9,451 nt of DNA. It comes from Chloroflexi bacterium RBG_16_70_13 (GTDB lineage: Bacteria > Chloroflexota > Limnocylindria > Limnocylindrales > CSP1-4). The stretch is taken from the NCBI GenBank assembly GCA_001795245.1, contig MGOD01000114.1, positions 1 through 9,451 of the forward strand, given 5' to 3'. Position numbers and translations under genes: made by a program. Below are positions 1 through 6,069 of the stretch, one piece after another (position 1 is the first letter of the stretch; every line of letters begins with the position of its first letter). The notes under the pieces were generated by a model, which did not search any database, was not told where the DNA came from, and saw only the letters and a program-made list of their open reading frames with translations.

Positions 1-728
1 TGCTCGCGGAGGATGTACTCCCGCTGGGTCTTGTCCATCTCGGACTTGACCTCGGACTGGATCTTGCCCTTCAGCTCGAGGATCTCGATCTGGCGCGCGA
101 GGAAGCTCGAGACGAGCTTGAGGCGCTCGACGATGTCGACCGTCTCGAGGAGCTCCTGGCGCTGCTCCGTGGTCATGTCCGGGCTGTACGCGGTCATGTC
201 CGCGAGGAGGCCCGGCTCGGTGATGTTCTTGGCCGCGACGGCGGCCTCAGGCGGGACCGGCGCGCCGGCCTGGACGTACTGCTCGACCTGCGCCTGGACG
301 GAGCGCATCAGGGCCTGGAGCTCGACGTCGGCAGGCGTCGTCTCGACGAGCTCCTCGATCCGCGCGCGCAGGAACGGGCTCGTCTGGGCGAAGCCGTGGA
401 GCCGGATCCGGGTCTGGCCCTGGACGATCGCCCGGACCGTGCCGTCCTGGAGCTGGACGACCTGGGCGATCTTCGCCAGCGTCCCCACTTCGTAGAGCTC
501 GGACGGGTTCGAGATCTCCTCCTGGTCGGCCTGGCGCTGGGTGACGAGGGCGATGGCGCTGCCGGCGTCGACCGCGGCGTTGAGGGCGGCGACGCTCTTC
601 TCACGGCCCACCTGGAGGGGCACGATCATCTCCGGGAAGATGACCGTCTCCCGGAGGGCGACGAGCGGGAGCTCCTTGATCTTCGGTTCGGTCCGCTCGG
701 CGTCCGGGTTGGACGGTCGCTTGGCCAT
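1..728 (-). CDS. lon: Lon protease, N-terminal part (cut by window edge)
   Basis: This is the first 242 residues of ATP-dependent protease Lon, the cytoplasmic AAA+ serine protease that removes misfolded and regulatory proteins. The ATG at 728 follows AGGAG in the leader with a 7-nt gap. Residues about 18-205 form the PUA-like LAN substrate-binding domain: the opening ELPLVALRETVIFPEMIVPL, then GREKS, matches the family start. The segment then enters the long helix that ends in KTQREYILRE, the well-conserved Lon signature before the ATPase domain. The ATPase (Walker A/B) and the Ser-Lys protease domain lie beyond the left edge, so completeness cannot be judged. It is the third gene of the hsp20-hspR-lon unit, 87 nt after hspR, with a strong hairpin in that gap. 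Heat-shock control through HspR is inferred from the shared operon; I see no convincing promoter of its own directly upstream. Confidence 0.95.
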   Translation of the reverse strand, partial: MAKRPSNPDAERTEPKIKELPLVALRETVIFPEMIVPLQVGREKSVAALNAAVDAGSAIALVTQRQADQEEISNPSELYEVGTLAKIAQVVQLQDGTVRAIVQGQTRIRLHGFAQTSPFLRARIEELVETTPADVELQALMRSVQAQVEQYVQAGAPVPPEAAVAAKNITEPGLLADMTAYSPDMTTEQRQELLETVDIVERLKLVSSFLARQIEILELKGKIQSEVKSEMDKTQREYILRE

Positions 729-787
729 CGGGTTCTCCTGTCTCGATTCAGTGCATTGGTGGTGCTGGCGCGGGCGGTTCGGGTTGG

Positions 788-813
788 GATGGGGCCGGGT
801 CGCCGGCCCCATC
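788..813 (-). terminator. Perfect 11-bp hairpin between hspR and lon
   Basis: Arms GATGGGGCCGG (788-798) and CCGGCCCCATC (803-813) pair perfectly around a 4-nt loop. On the transcribed minus strand the hairpin begins 2 nt after the hspR stop. No T-run follows, so it is not a classic intrinsic terminator. It could be a partial terminator, an RNA-processing or stability element, or a spacer that lowers lon expression relative to hsp20 and hspR. The structure is plain in the sequence; the role is inferred. Confidence 0.5.
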
Positions 814-815
814 GG

Positions 816-1193
816 TCAGGCGCTTGAGGCGGAGGGCTCCGGCGAGGCCTCGGCCGCGGCGGCCGAGGCGTTCTCGGCGTCCTTCGTCCCTTCGTCGTAG
901 AGGCGCTCGAGGATGCGCGTTCCGAGCCGCTCCTCGAGCTCGAAGAGGATCCGGACCCCGGCGAGGTTGACGCCGAGGTTCTGGGTGAGGTGGCGAATCC
1001 ACATGACCCGCCGGATGTCGTTCTCCGAGTAGAGGCGGATGTTCGTCGGCGTTCGGGCCGGGCAGACCAGGCCGGCGTCCTCGTAGATCCGGAGCGTCCG
1101 GGGATGGACGCTCACGATGCTCGCCGCCACGCTGATGACGTAGACGGGTCGCCCCGGATCGCGGGGATCGGGCCGGCGGAAGGTCACGCGCAT
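816..1193 (-). CDS. hspR: HspR-like heat-shock repressor (MerR family)
   Basis: A 125-residue DNA-binding repressor. The MerR-type winged helix-turn-helix runs from about residue 17 to 90: VYVISVAASIVSVHPRTLRIYEDAGLV is the HTH, with the HPRTLR.YE.AGLV core typical of HspR, followed by a wing (RTPTNIRLYSENDIRR) and helices ending in GVNLAGVRILFELEERL. The NLAG motif is typical of HspR. HspR proteins repress chaperone and protease genes, binding HAIR operators, classically with DnaK as co-repressor; no dnaK is visible here. The C-terminal tail (about 100-125) is Ala/Ser/Glu-rich and probably disordered. The gene sits 19 nt after hsp20 and before lon, and a matching operator lies in front of hsp20, which supports autoregulation. 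The ATG has only a weak ribosome site (GGGAG, 11 nt upstream). Another MerR repressor of heat-shock genes is the main alternative. Confidence 0.86.
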   Translation of the reverse strand: MRVTFRRPDPRDPGRPVYVISVAASIVSVHPRTLRIYEDAGLVCPARTPTNIRLYSENDIRRVMWIRHLTQNLGVNLAGVRILFELEERLGTRILERLYDEGTKDAENASAAAAEASPEPSASSA

Positions 1194-1212
1194 CGGACTC
1201 GACGCTCCCGGG

Positions 1213-1719
1213 TCAGGACTTCGAGGTCCCGGACCCGGCCGAAACCTGGGCCGGCCTGGCCGAGCCCTCGGTCACCGGTGAGATCTTGATCTGGCGAGGC
1301 TTGACCTGCTCCGCCCTCGGGATCCGAAGGGTCAGGACGCCATGCTCGAAGGTCGCGGTCGCCTTGTCCGGCTCGAGGCCGTTGGGCAGGGTCACCGAGC
1401 GGCTGAACGAGCCGCGCCGGATCTCCTGGACGAGGTAGCTGCCCTCCTCGGACTTCTTCTCCTCGGCAGACTTGCCGCTGATCGTCAGCGTGCCGTTCTC
1501 GACCGTGATCTCGACGTCCTCGGGCTTGATGCCCGGCAGCGAGGCCTCGACCACGAGCTCCTCGGCGGTCGTCGTCACGTCGAGCGGGAGCGACGGACCG
1601 TCGAACGTCGTCGAGGTCCAGCGGAACGGGCGGAAGACGTCGTCGTCGAAGAGTCGATCCATCGCCTGGCGAAGGGTCATGAACTCGCCGAGGGGCGACG
1701 GTCGGCGCACGATCGTCAT
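1213..1719 (-). CDS. hsp20: Small heat-shock protein (Hsp20/alpha-crystallin)
   Basis: A 168-residue ATP-independent holdase chaperone that binds unfolding proteins in the cytoplasm. The alpha-crystallin domain covers about residues 44-136, from PLDVTTTAEELVVEASLPGI to the hallmark FEHGVLTLRIP (G-V-L at 127-129). A C-terminal I-x-I motif (IKI, 144-146), used for oligomer contacts, follows. The N-terminal arm contains MTLRQAMDRLFDD, common in bacterial Hsp20. I chose the ATG at 1719: AGGAGG (1728-1733) lies 8 nt upstream, and the in-frame GTG at 1728 overlaps that Shine-Dalgarno site, so it is unlikely to be the start. First gene of the hsp20-hspR-lon unit, directly downstream of a promoter overlapped by an HspR-type operator. 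The last ~15 residues are Ser/Ala/Gly-rich and nonconserved. Confidence 0.95.
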   Translation of the reverse strand: MTIVRRPSPLGEFMTLRQAMDRLFDDDVFRPFRWTSTTFDGPSLPLDVTTTAEELVVEASLPGIKPEDVEITVENGTLTISGKSAEEKKSEEGSYLVQEIRRGSFSRSVTLPNGLEPDKATATFEHGVLTLRIPRAEQVKPRQIKISPVTEGSARPAQVSAGSGTSKS

Positions 1720-1725
1720 CACGTA

Positions 1726-1733
1726 CACCTCCT
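1726..1733 (-). promoter_or_regulatory. Strong Shine-Dalgarno site of hsp20
   Basis: On the minus strand the sequence is AGGAGGTG, an excellent anti-16S match, 8 nt before ATG 1719. It decides the start: a GTG at 1728 begins inside this site and would have no ribosome site of its own. Confidence 0.85.
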
Positions 1734-1774
1734 GTGGTGGTGCGTTGCCGGGCCCTCTGCCCGGGTCATGTCGA

Positions 1775-1804
1775 ATCCTAGAAACTTGACAATAACGTTG
1801 TCAA
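1775..1804 (-). promoter_or_regulatory. hsp20 operon promoter (sigma-70 type)
   Basis: On the minus strand a perfect -35 TTGACA (1799-1804) is followed after 18 bp by TAGGAT (1775-1780) as the -10. Transcription would start near 1768, giving a leader of about 50 nt before hsp20. The -35 hexamer is part of the right arm of the operator palindrome, so a bound repressor would occlude RNA polymerase. Confidence 0.7.
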
Positions 1805-1806
1805 GT
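1784..1806. promoter_or_regulatory. HspR (HAIR-like) operator
   Basis: CTTGACA (1785-1791), a 7-nt spacer, then TGTCAAG (1799-1805). The perfect arms extend one more base outward and inward: ACTTGACAA and TTGTCAAGT. Streptomyces and related HspR operators (HAIR) have the form CTTGAGT-N7-ACTCAAG; the 7-7-7 geometry and the CTTGA/TCAAG ends are identical, with a different last pair in each arm. It overlaps the hsp20 promoter, and the gene two places downstream encodes the HspR-like protein. Binding is inferred from this geometry and context. Confidence 0.8.
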
Positions 1807-2192
1807 GTGTGGGTGATTTCGTTTTCTTGATTGTGGGGCACGATGGTGGCCGAGGCAAGAGGCCGCGGCAGCTTCGACTGGAGGACGGTGAACCCAGTCA
1901 CGCAGCCCATCACCGGGGGTCTGACGGAGGGCCAGTGCAGGCGCCGTCTGACCGACGATGGACGTACTGTTGGATCCTCCGCGCGATCGATCGCGACAGG
2001 AATCGCCGCCTGGCCGTCGAAACGTTGCCGGCCGGAGCGGGCCGTACGCAGGGGAGGCTAGCGTGGGCAACATGGACACGCGGTCCGCCGCGTCGAGCCC
2101 GGTTCCGAAGGCTGAGCGGCCCCCGGCCGCGGGCGAGGGTCAGGCCCCGCCGAGCGTCGGCGCCGCGCGGAGGCGGGCGCCCGGCCTCCCGT
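1807..2192. other. Gene-poor gap between hsp20 operon and trkA unit
   Basis: I see no convincing gene in these 386 bases. The part nearest hsp20 (1807-1840) is noticeably more AT-rich than the rest. There is a 14-bp palindrome CGCGATCGATCGCG (1982-1995), and GTTGCC (2024-2029) can pair with GGCAAC (2066-2071) around GC-rich sequence that folds further. A plus-strand frame from GTG 2063 (GGGGAGG 5 nt upstream) to a stop ending at 2233 would encode 56 Pro/Arg/Ala-rich residues with no recognisable domain and would run 41 bases into the 3' end of the convergent trkA gene. I do not call it a gene. The end next to trkA holds a GC hairpin listed separately. Confidence 0.5.
2169..2189 (-). terminator. 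GC hairpin after the last trkA gene
   Basis: GGAGGC (2169-2174) pairs with GCCTCC (2184-2189), with additional GG/CC pairs inside and a small loop. On the minus strand it begins 3 nt after the stop codon of the trkA-like gene that ends the operon. There is no T-run, so it is a candidate 3'-end hairpin rather than a proven intrinsic terminator. Confidence 0.4.
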
Positions 2193-2879
2193 TCAGCGAC
2201 CCGGCGCGACCGCCTCCGGGTCGTCGCCGATGAGCTGCCGGTGGAGGAGCGTCTCGCACTCGCTCGGGCCGATGGCGATGACCTTGTCTCCGACACGAAG
2301 GGTCATGTCGGGCCGGAGCGGCGTCGCGACACCGTTGCGGATGACCGCGAAGAGCGAGCAGCCCTCGGGCATGGTCAGGTCGCCGGCCGCGCGGCCGACA
2401 GCCGGAGAGCCGTCCTGGAGCTGGGCCTCGATGATCTCGAGCTCGCCCTCGCCCAGGGCCGCCAGGTGGAGCAGCTCGTGGACCGGGATGTCCTGCTCGA
2501 TCGAGCCCAGGATCATCCGCGTCGGGCTGATGATCTCGTCCACGCCGAGGTGGCGGAAGAGGTCCTCGTTCTTCGGGTTGTTGACCCGGGCGATCGTTCG
2601 CCGGACGTCGAAGTGGTGCTTCGCCATCTGGCAGATGACGAGGTTGTCCTCGTCGTCGCCGGTGACCGCGGTCACGATGTCGGCCCGGGCGCAGCCGGCC
2701 TCGCCGAGGTACTTGCCCTCGCAGCCGTCGTGGGCGACGACGATCGAGCCGATTTCGTCGGCGATCTGGTCGGCCCGTGCGCGGTCCTTCTCCATGAGGA
2801 CGACCTCGTGGCCGTTCTCGATCAGCTCCTTGGCGAGGTAGTACCCAACCTTCCCGCCACCGACCACCAGGACGAACAC
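2193..2879 (-). CDS. trkA: TrkA-family (RCK_N + RCK_C) potassium regulator
   Basis: A 228-residue cytosolic RCK protein, the NAD(H)/nucleotide-binding regulatory subunit type that gates potassium transporters. RCK_N covers about 1-130: the Rossmann motif VVGGGKVG (G7, G9, G12), acidic E30 ending strand 2, and AHDGCEGKYLGEAG. RCK_C (TrkA_C) covers about 135-220, including the conserved pattern ending LRVGDKVIAIGP. The start is GTG 2879, with GGAGG 8 nt upstream inside the end of the preceding gene, and only 3 nt separate the two genes. It is the last gene of the kimA-usp-trkA-trkA string. No TrkH, TrkG or KtrB channel gene is in the window. RCK pairs next to an APC-type transporter also occur in Mycobacterium tuberculosis (ceoB/ceoC beside Rv2690c), from memory. 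Partner and ligand are inferred. Confidence 0.9.
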   Translation of the reverse strand: MFVLVVGGGKVGYYLAKELIENGHEVVLMEKDRARADQIADEIGSIVVAHDGCEGKYLGEAGCARADIVTAVTGDDEDNLVICQMAKHHFDVRRTIARVNNPKNEDLFRHLGVDEIISPTRMILGSIEQDIPVHELLHLAALGEGELEIIEAQLQDGSPAVGRAAGDLTMPEGCSLFAVIRNGVATPLRPDMTLRVGDKVIAIGPSECETLLHRQLIGDDPEAVAPGR

Positions 2880-2882
2880 TTC

Positions 2883-3434
2883 TCAGCCCTCCCCGCCGGC
2901 GCTGGCGCCGGCGCCCTCGGTCCCGGCGATGCCGGCGCTCGCGCCTCCGGACGCCCCGGCGCTGGTCAAGGGCTCGTGACCGCGACCGGCGTGATGGCCG
3001 CCCCGCGCGGCGATCATGCTCGGGATGCCGCTCGGGGGCAGGCCCAGGAACCCGCTGACCGCGTCGGCGAGCATCGTGGTCCGGCAGATCGTGGCGATCC
3101 CGAGCTCGGCATAGGCGGCCGCCCGGACCGGATCATTGATCTTGGCCAGCACCTGCTCGATGCCGAGCTTCTCGGTCGCGACCTGGGTCGCCATGACGTT
3201 TCGGTTGTCGCCCTCGGTCAGAGCCAGGAAGGCGTCGGCACCCTCGGCGCCGGCACGCCGCAGGGTGTCCTCGTCCGTGCCGTCGCCGCGCACCGCGCTG
3301 CCCCGGAACTCGCCGGGCAGGCGGTCGAAGGCGCGGGTCGAGAGATCGACGACGATCACCTCGTGCCCGGCCGCGTCATAGGCCTCGGCCAGGACAGCAC
3401 CGACTCGGCCACAACCGACGATCACGATCTTCAC
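2883..3434 (-). CDS. trkA: Second TrkA-family protein, RCK_N only
   Basis: A 183-residue RCK protein with one recognisable domain. RCK_N runs from about 1 to 140: VGCGRVG dinucleotide-binding loop (G7, G9, G12), D30 at the end of strand 2 (typical for NAD-type ribose binding), RGDGTDEDTLRRAG, and LTEGDNRNVMATQVA. No RCK_C ligand domain follows; instead residues about 145-183 are a Gly/Ala/Ser-rich tail with no predicted fold. The GTG start at 3434 overlaps the stop of the universal stress gene as GTGA, which points to translational coupling; GAGG lies 7 nt upstream. It is followed after 3 nt by a full-length RCK gene, so the two products probably form a hetero-complex, as two-gene TrkA systems are thought to do. 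Whether the tail is functional or a degraded RCK_C is unclear. Confidence 0.88.
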   Translation of the reverse strand: MKIVIVGCGRVGAVLAEAYDAAGHEVIVVDLSTRAFDRLPGEFRGSAVRGDGTDEDTLRRAGAEGADAFLALTEGDNRNVMATQVATEKLGIEQVLAKINDPVRAAAYAELGIATICRTTMLADAVSGFLGLPPSGIPSMIAARGGHHAGRGHEPLTSAGASGGASAGIAGTEGAGASAGGEG

Positions 3435-3889
3435 GCTTCATCCTCGGGTATCGGCTCGCGCACGACCCACACGGTACACGGCGCGTTCTTCAGGACGTAG
3501 GGAATCGTCCGCCCGATGGCGAAATCCCCGCCGAAGCGCTTCCGGTAGGGCAGGCCCAGGACGAGGAGGTCGGCGCCCCGCTCGGTCGTCTCGTCGACGA
3601 GGGCGGCTCCCACGTCACGGGCCTGGAGGAGCACCGCCTCGAGGCGCATCTTCGTGCCCTCGGCCACGGTCTCGGCGGCGTCGAGGATGCGCTGGATCTC
3701 CTCGGACCGGCCGGCGATGTCGGCGTCGAGCGGCAGCGACCAGCCGATCTCGACGACGTGGACGGCGACGATCTCACCGTGGGTGGGCTTCGCCAGCTCC
3801 GAGACGAGACGGACGATTCGCTCGTCCCCGGGTCCCCCGGCGAGCGCCACGACGGCGCGCCGGAAGGTTGGGGGATGGGTTTCGGACAC
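3431..3889 (-). CDS. Universal stress protein (UspA family)
   Basis: A 152-residue single-domain Usp protein. Strand 1 is RRAVVALAGG, where the usual VDGS is replaced by AGG. Later come GEIVAVHVVEIG, a helical middle, ADLLVLGLPYRK, and the C-terminal stretch FAIGRTIPYVLKNAPCTVWVVREP. The ATP-binding pattern G-x2-G-x9-G-(S/T) is only partly kept: G-L-P-Y, then IGRT in place of GS. ATP binding is therefore uncertain. The start is ambiguous. I chose GTG 3889 because it gives the family's normal length and upstream codons lose the strong third-position GC bias. GTG 3976 would add 29 Pro/Arg/Ala-rich residues and is the alternative; neither has a good ribosome site. The gene lies between the KimA-type transporter and the RCK pair and overlaps the latter by 4 nt, so a role in potassium or stress signalling is inferred. 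Confidence 0.85.
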   Translation of the reverse strand: MSETHPPTFRRAVVALAGGPGDERIVRLVSELAKPTHGEIVAVHVVEIGWSLPLDADIAGRSEEIQRILDAAETVAEGTKMRLEAVLLQARDVGAALVDETTERGADLLVLGLPYRKRFGGDFAIGRTIPYVLKNAPCTVWVVREPIPEDEA

Positions 3890-4046
3890 CGGTCTGGTCG
3901 GACGCCTCGGGCTTGGGCGGATGAGTTCGGGTCCCGCAGGTCCCGTGGCCCCTTGGCGGGCCGTCGCGGCGGTCACGATACCACCGACCCTTGCCGTCAG
4001 CGTGCGATGGCGGCGCAAGCCGCCAGAGCGTCGAATCGATGCTCGC

Positions 4047-6056
4047 TCAGTGATCCCGGCGATACGGCACGTCGGCGACGACGGTGTGCTCGCGGCCCAC
4101 GATGGCCGCCTTGAGCCGCTTCGCGGTCTGGTTATAGAGGACCCGGTCCCACCAGCGCTTGGCGACGTACTCCGGCAGGACCACGATCGTGACCGGGGCC
4201 TCCCGATCAGGAGGCCAGGTCTCGGCGAGGACGTCGAGATAGGCGATGAACGGCTCGACGATCGCCCGGTAGGGGGACTCCACGATGACCAGCGGGACCC
4301 CCGGCAGCTGTTGCTCCCAGCGATGGCGCAGGTTCTCGGCATCGGTCGCGTCCTCCGTGACGTAGACGGCCCGAACGTCCTGGGCAACGGTCCGGGCAAA
4401 GGTCACCGCCTGGACGACGGCCCGGTTGATGCCGTTGACCGGCACGACGGCGCGCTGCTCGCGGTGCGGGCCGGCGAAGACGACGTCCTCCTGGACGTGG
4501 AGCTCGGCCGCCTGGCCCTCGTACTGGCGCCGGATCCCCAGCATCAGGAGCACGAGGAGCGGGATGAGGACGAGGACGATGGCGGAGGACGGCCACTTCG
4601 CGTAGGTCACCACGACGGCGACGACCGCCGTGAGGGTGCAGCCGACGGCGTTGATCGTGAGGCGGCGCTGCCAGCCCGGCGGCCGCTCGCGCAGCCAGTG
4701 CCGGATCATGCCGGCCTGGCTGATCGTGAAGTCGATGAACACGCCGACTGCGTAGAGCGGGATGAGGAGATGGGTCTCGCCGTTGAAGGCGACGATGAGG
4801 AGCGAGGCGACGAAGGCGAGGGCGATGATGCCGTAGGAGAACGCCAGCCGATCGCCTCGGAAGCCGAACTGGCGGGGCATGTGCGCGTCGCCGGCCAGGA
4901 TCGCCAGCAGGCGAGGGAAGGCGTTGAAGCTCGTGTTCGCGGCGAGGAACAGGAGCAGCGCCGTAAAGGCCTGGAAGAGGTAGAACGGGATCGAGCCGTC
5001 GCCGTAGACGCGCCGGGCGACCTGGCTGATGACGGTCTGCTTCTCCGGGAACTCCAGGTGGGTGATCCCGAAGTTGACGGCCAGGAACGTGATCCCGATG
5101 AAGAGGATCCCGAGGAGCGCGGCCATCGCGGCCAGGGTCGTGGCCGCATTCTTCGATTCCGGCGGTTGGAAGGCGGGCACGCCCGTGGCGATGGCTTCGG
5201 TCCCGGTCAGGGCCACGGCACCGGCGGCGAAGGCCCGCAGCAGCAGGAGCGCCGTGACGCTCTCCGGGATCTGGCCGGCCTGTTCGACGATCTCGGGCGC
5301 GAACCCCGTCCCCTCGCCGCCGACGACGATCCGGAAGGCACCGATCGCGATCATCAGGAACGACGAGCCGAGGAACAGGTAGGTCGGGACGGCGAAGATA
5401 TTGCCGGCCTCGCGGAGGCCCCTGAGGTTGCCGATCGTGATGAGGGCGATCGCGACCACGCCGATGAGCACCCGCTCGTCGTGGAGGGCCGGGATGGCCG
5501 AGGTGATCTGCTCCACCGCCGACGTCGTCGACACGGCCACCGTCATGACGTAGTCGATGAGGAGCGCCGAGGCGGCGATGAGCGAGACGTTCCGCCCGAA
5601 GTTCTTCTTCGAGACCGAGTACGAGCCGCCGCCGGTCGGATAGGCGAGGCAGACCTGGCGGTAGCTGATCGCGACGACGGCAAGCAGGGCGGCGATCGCG
5701 ATCGCGATCTCGAGCCCGAAGGCCAGCCCGACCACGCCGGCAAGGATCAGGACGCGGAGGATCTCCTCGGTCGCATAGGCCGACGACGAGATGGCGTCCG
5801 AGCTGAAGATCGCGAGGGCCTTCTTCTTCGACAACCGCTCGCCGAGCTCCTCACCCGAAGCGAGGGGCCGGCCAAGGAAGAAGCGGCGCACGGTCGCCAT
5901 CGCCCGGCCGAGCCCGGTCGTGGGCGCGCTGGCCGACGCTTTGGCGGTCATGACGCCCTTGCCGCTCCAGCGGAAGTAGGCCGCGTGGGGCCGCTCGACG
6001 CGCACCCGCCGATCGCCCATCTTCCGGCCCCGCAGGGGCTGGCGTCCGCCGATCAT
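4047..6056 (-). CDS. kimA: KimA-type potassium/proton symporter (APC superfamily)
   Basis: A 669-residue inner-membrane transporter with about 12 helices (residues ~80-510) and a cytosolic C-terminal domain (~530-669) of Usp-like alpha/beta character. It resembles Bacillus subtilis KimA (YdaO), a high-affinity K+ importer, nearly throughout: FLGRPL, SSDAISSSAYATEEIL, SYRQVCLAYPTGGGSY, LLIDYVMTVAVS, ALTGTEAIATGVPAF, FLAANTSFNAFPRL, IPLYAVGVFI. By recall of KimA, its K+-site residues D36, Y43, D117, T121, S125, T230 and E233 correspond here to D87, Y94, D168, T172, S176, T284 and E287; all are kept. About 50 extra N-terminal residues precede the point where KimA begins. ATG 6056 has no clear ribosome site; ATG 6020 or 5951 are alternatives, though codon bias supports the longer form. 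Thirteen nt after the phosphoesterase gene. Another APC substrate is possible but less likely. Confidence 0.9.
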   Translation of the reverse strand: MIGGRQPLRGRKMGDRRVRVERPHAAYFRWSGKGVMTAKASASAPTTGLGRAMATVRRFFLGRPLASGEELGERLSKKKALAIFSSDAISSSAYATEEILRVLILAGVVGLAFGLEIAIAIAALLAVVAISYRQVCLAYPTGGGSYSVSKKNFGRNVSLIAASALLIDYVMTVAVSTTSAVEQITSAIPALHDERVLIGVVAIALITIGNLRGLREAGNIFAVPTYLFLGSSFLMIAIGAFRIVVGGEGTGFAPEIVEQAGQIPESVTALLLLRAFAAGAVALTGTEAIATGVPAFQPPESKNAATTLAAMAALLGILFIGITFLAVNFGITHLEFPEKQTVISQVARRVYGDGSIPFYLFQAFTALLLFLAANTSFNAFPRLLAILAGDAHMPRQFGFRGDRLAFSYGIIALAFVASLLIVAFNGETHLLIPLYAVGVFIDFTISQAGMIRHWLRERPPGWQRRLTINAVGCTLTAVVAVVVTYAKWPSSAIVLVLIPLLVLLMLGIRRQYEGQAAELHVQEDVVFAGPHREQRAVVPVNGINRAVVQAVTFARTVAQDVRAVYVTEDATDAENLRHRWEQQLPGVPLVIVESPYRAIVEPFIAYLDVLAETWPPDREAPVTIVVLPEYVAKRWWDRVLYNQTAKRLKAAIVGREHTVVADVPYRRDH

Positions 6057-6069
6057 GACGCGACGCGGA

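Noticed and set aside
1792..1830. A divergent plus-strand promoter from the TTGACA at 1786-1791
   Set aside because: The TTGACA is half of the operator palindrome; no -10-like hexamer lies 16-18 bp downstream and no gene follows on that strand.
2063..2233. Small plus-strand ORF with GGGGAGG upstream
   Set aside because: The product is Pro/Arg/Ala-rich with no domain and overlaps the convergent trkA end; a chance frame in high-GC DNA is more likely.
1809..3500. A 563-codon open frame on the plus strand opposite the two RCK genes
   Set aside because: Composition is Asp/Arg/Val/Leu-rich antisense sequence with no domain; the minus-strand RCK proteins account for the coding signal.
3890..4399. 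Upstream extension of the universal stress protein frame to 4399
   Set aside because: The extension overlaps the 3' end of kimA in another frame and is Arg/Ser/Pro-rich without a domain; Usp homology starts near 3870.
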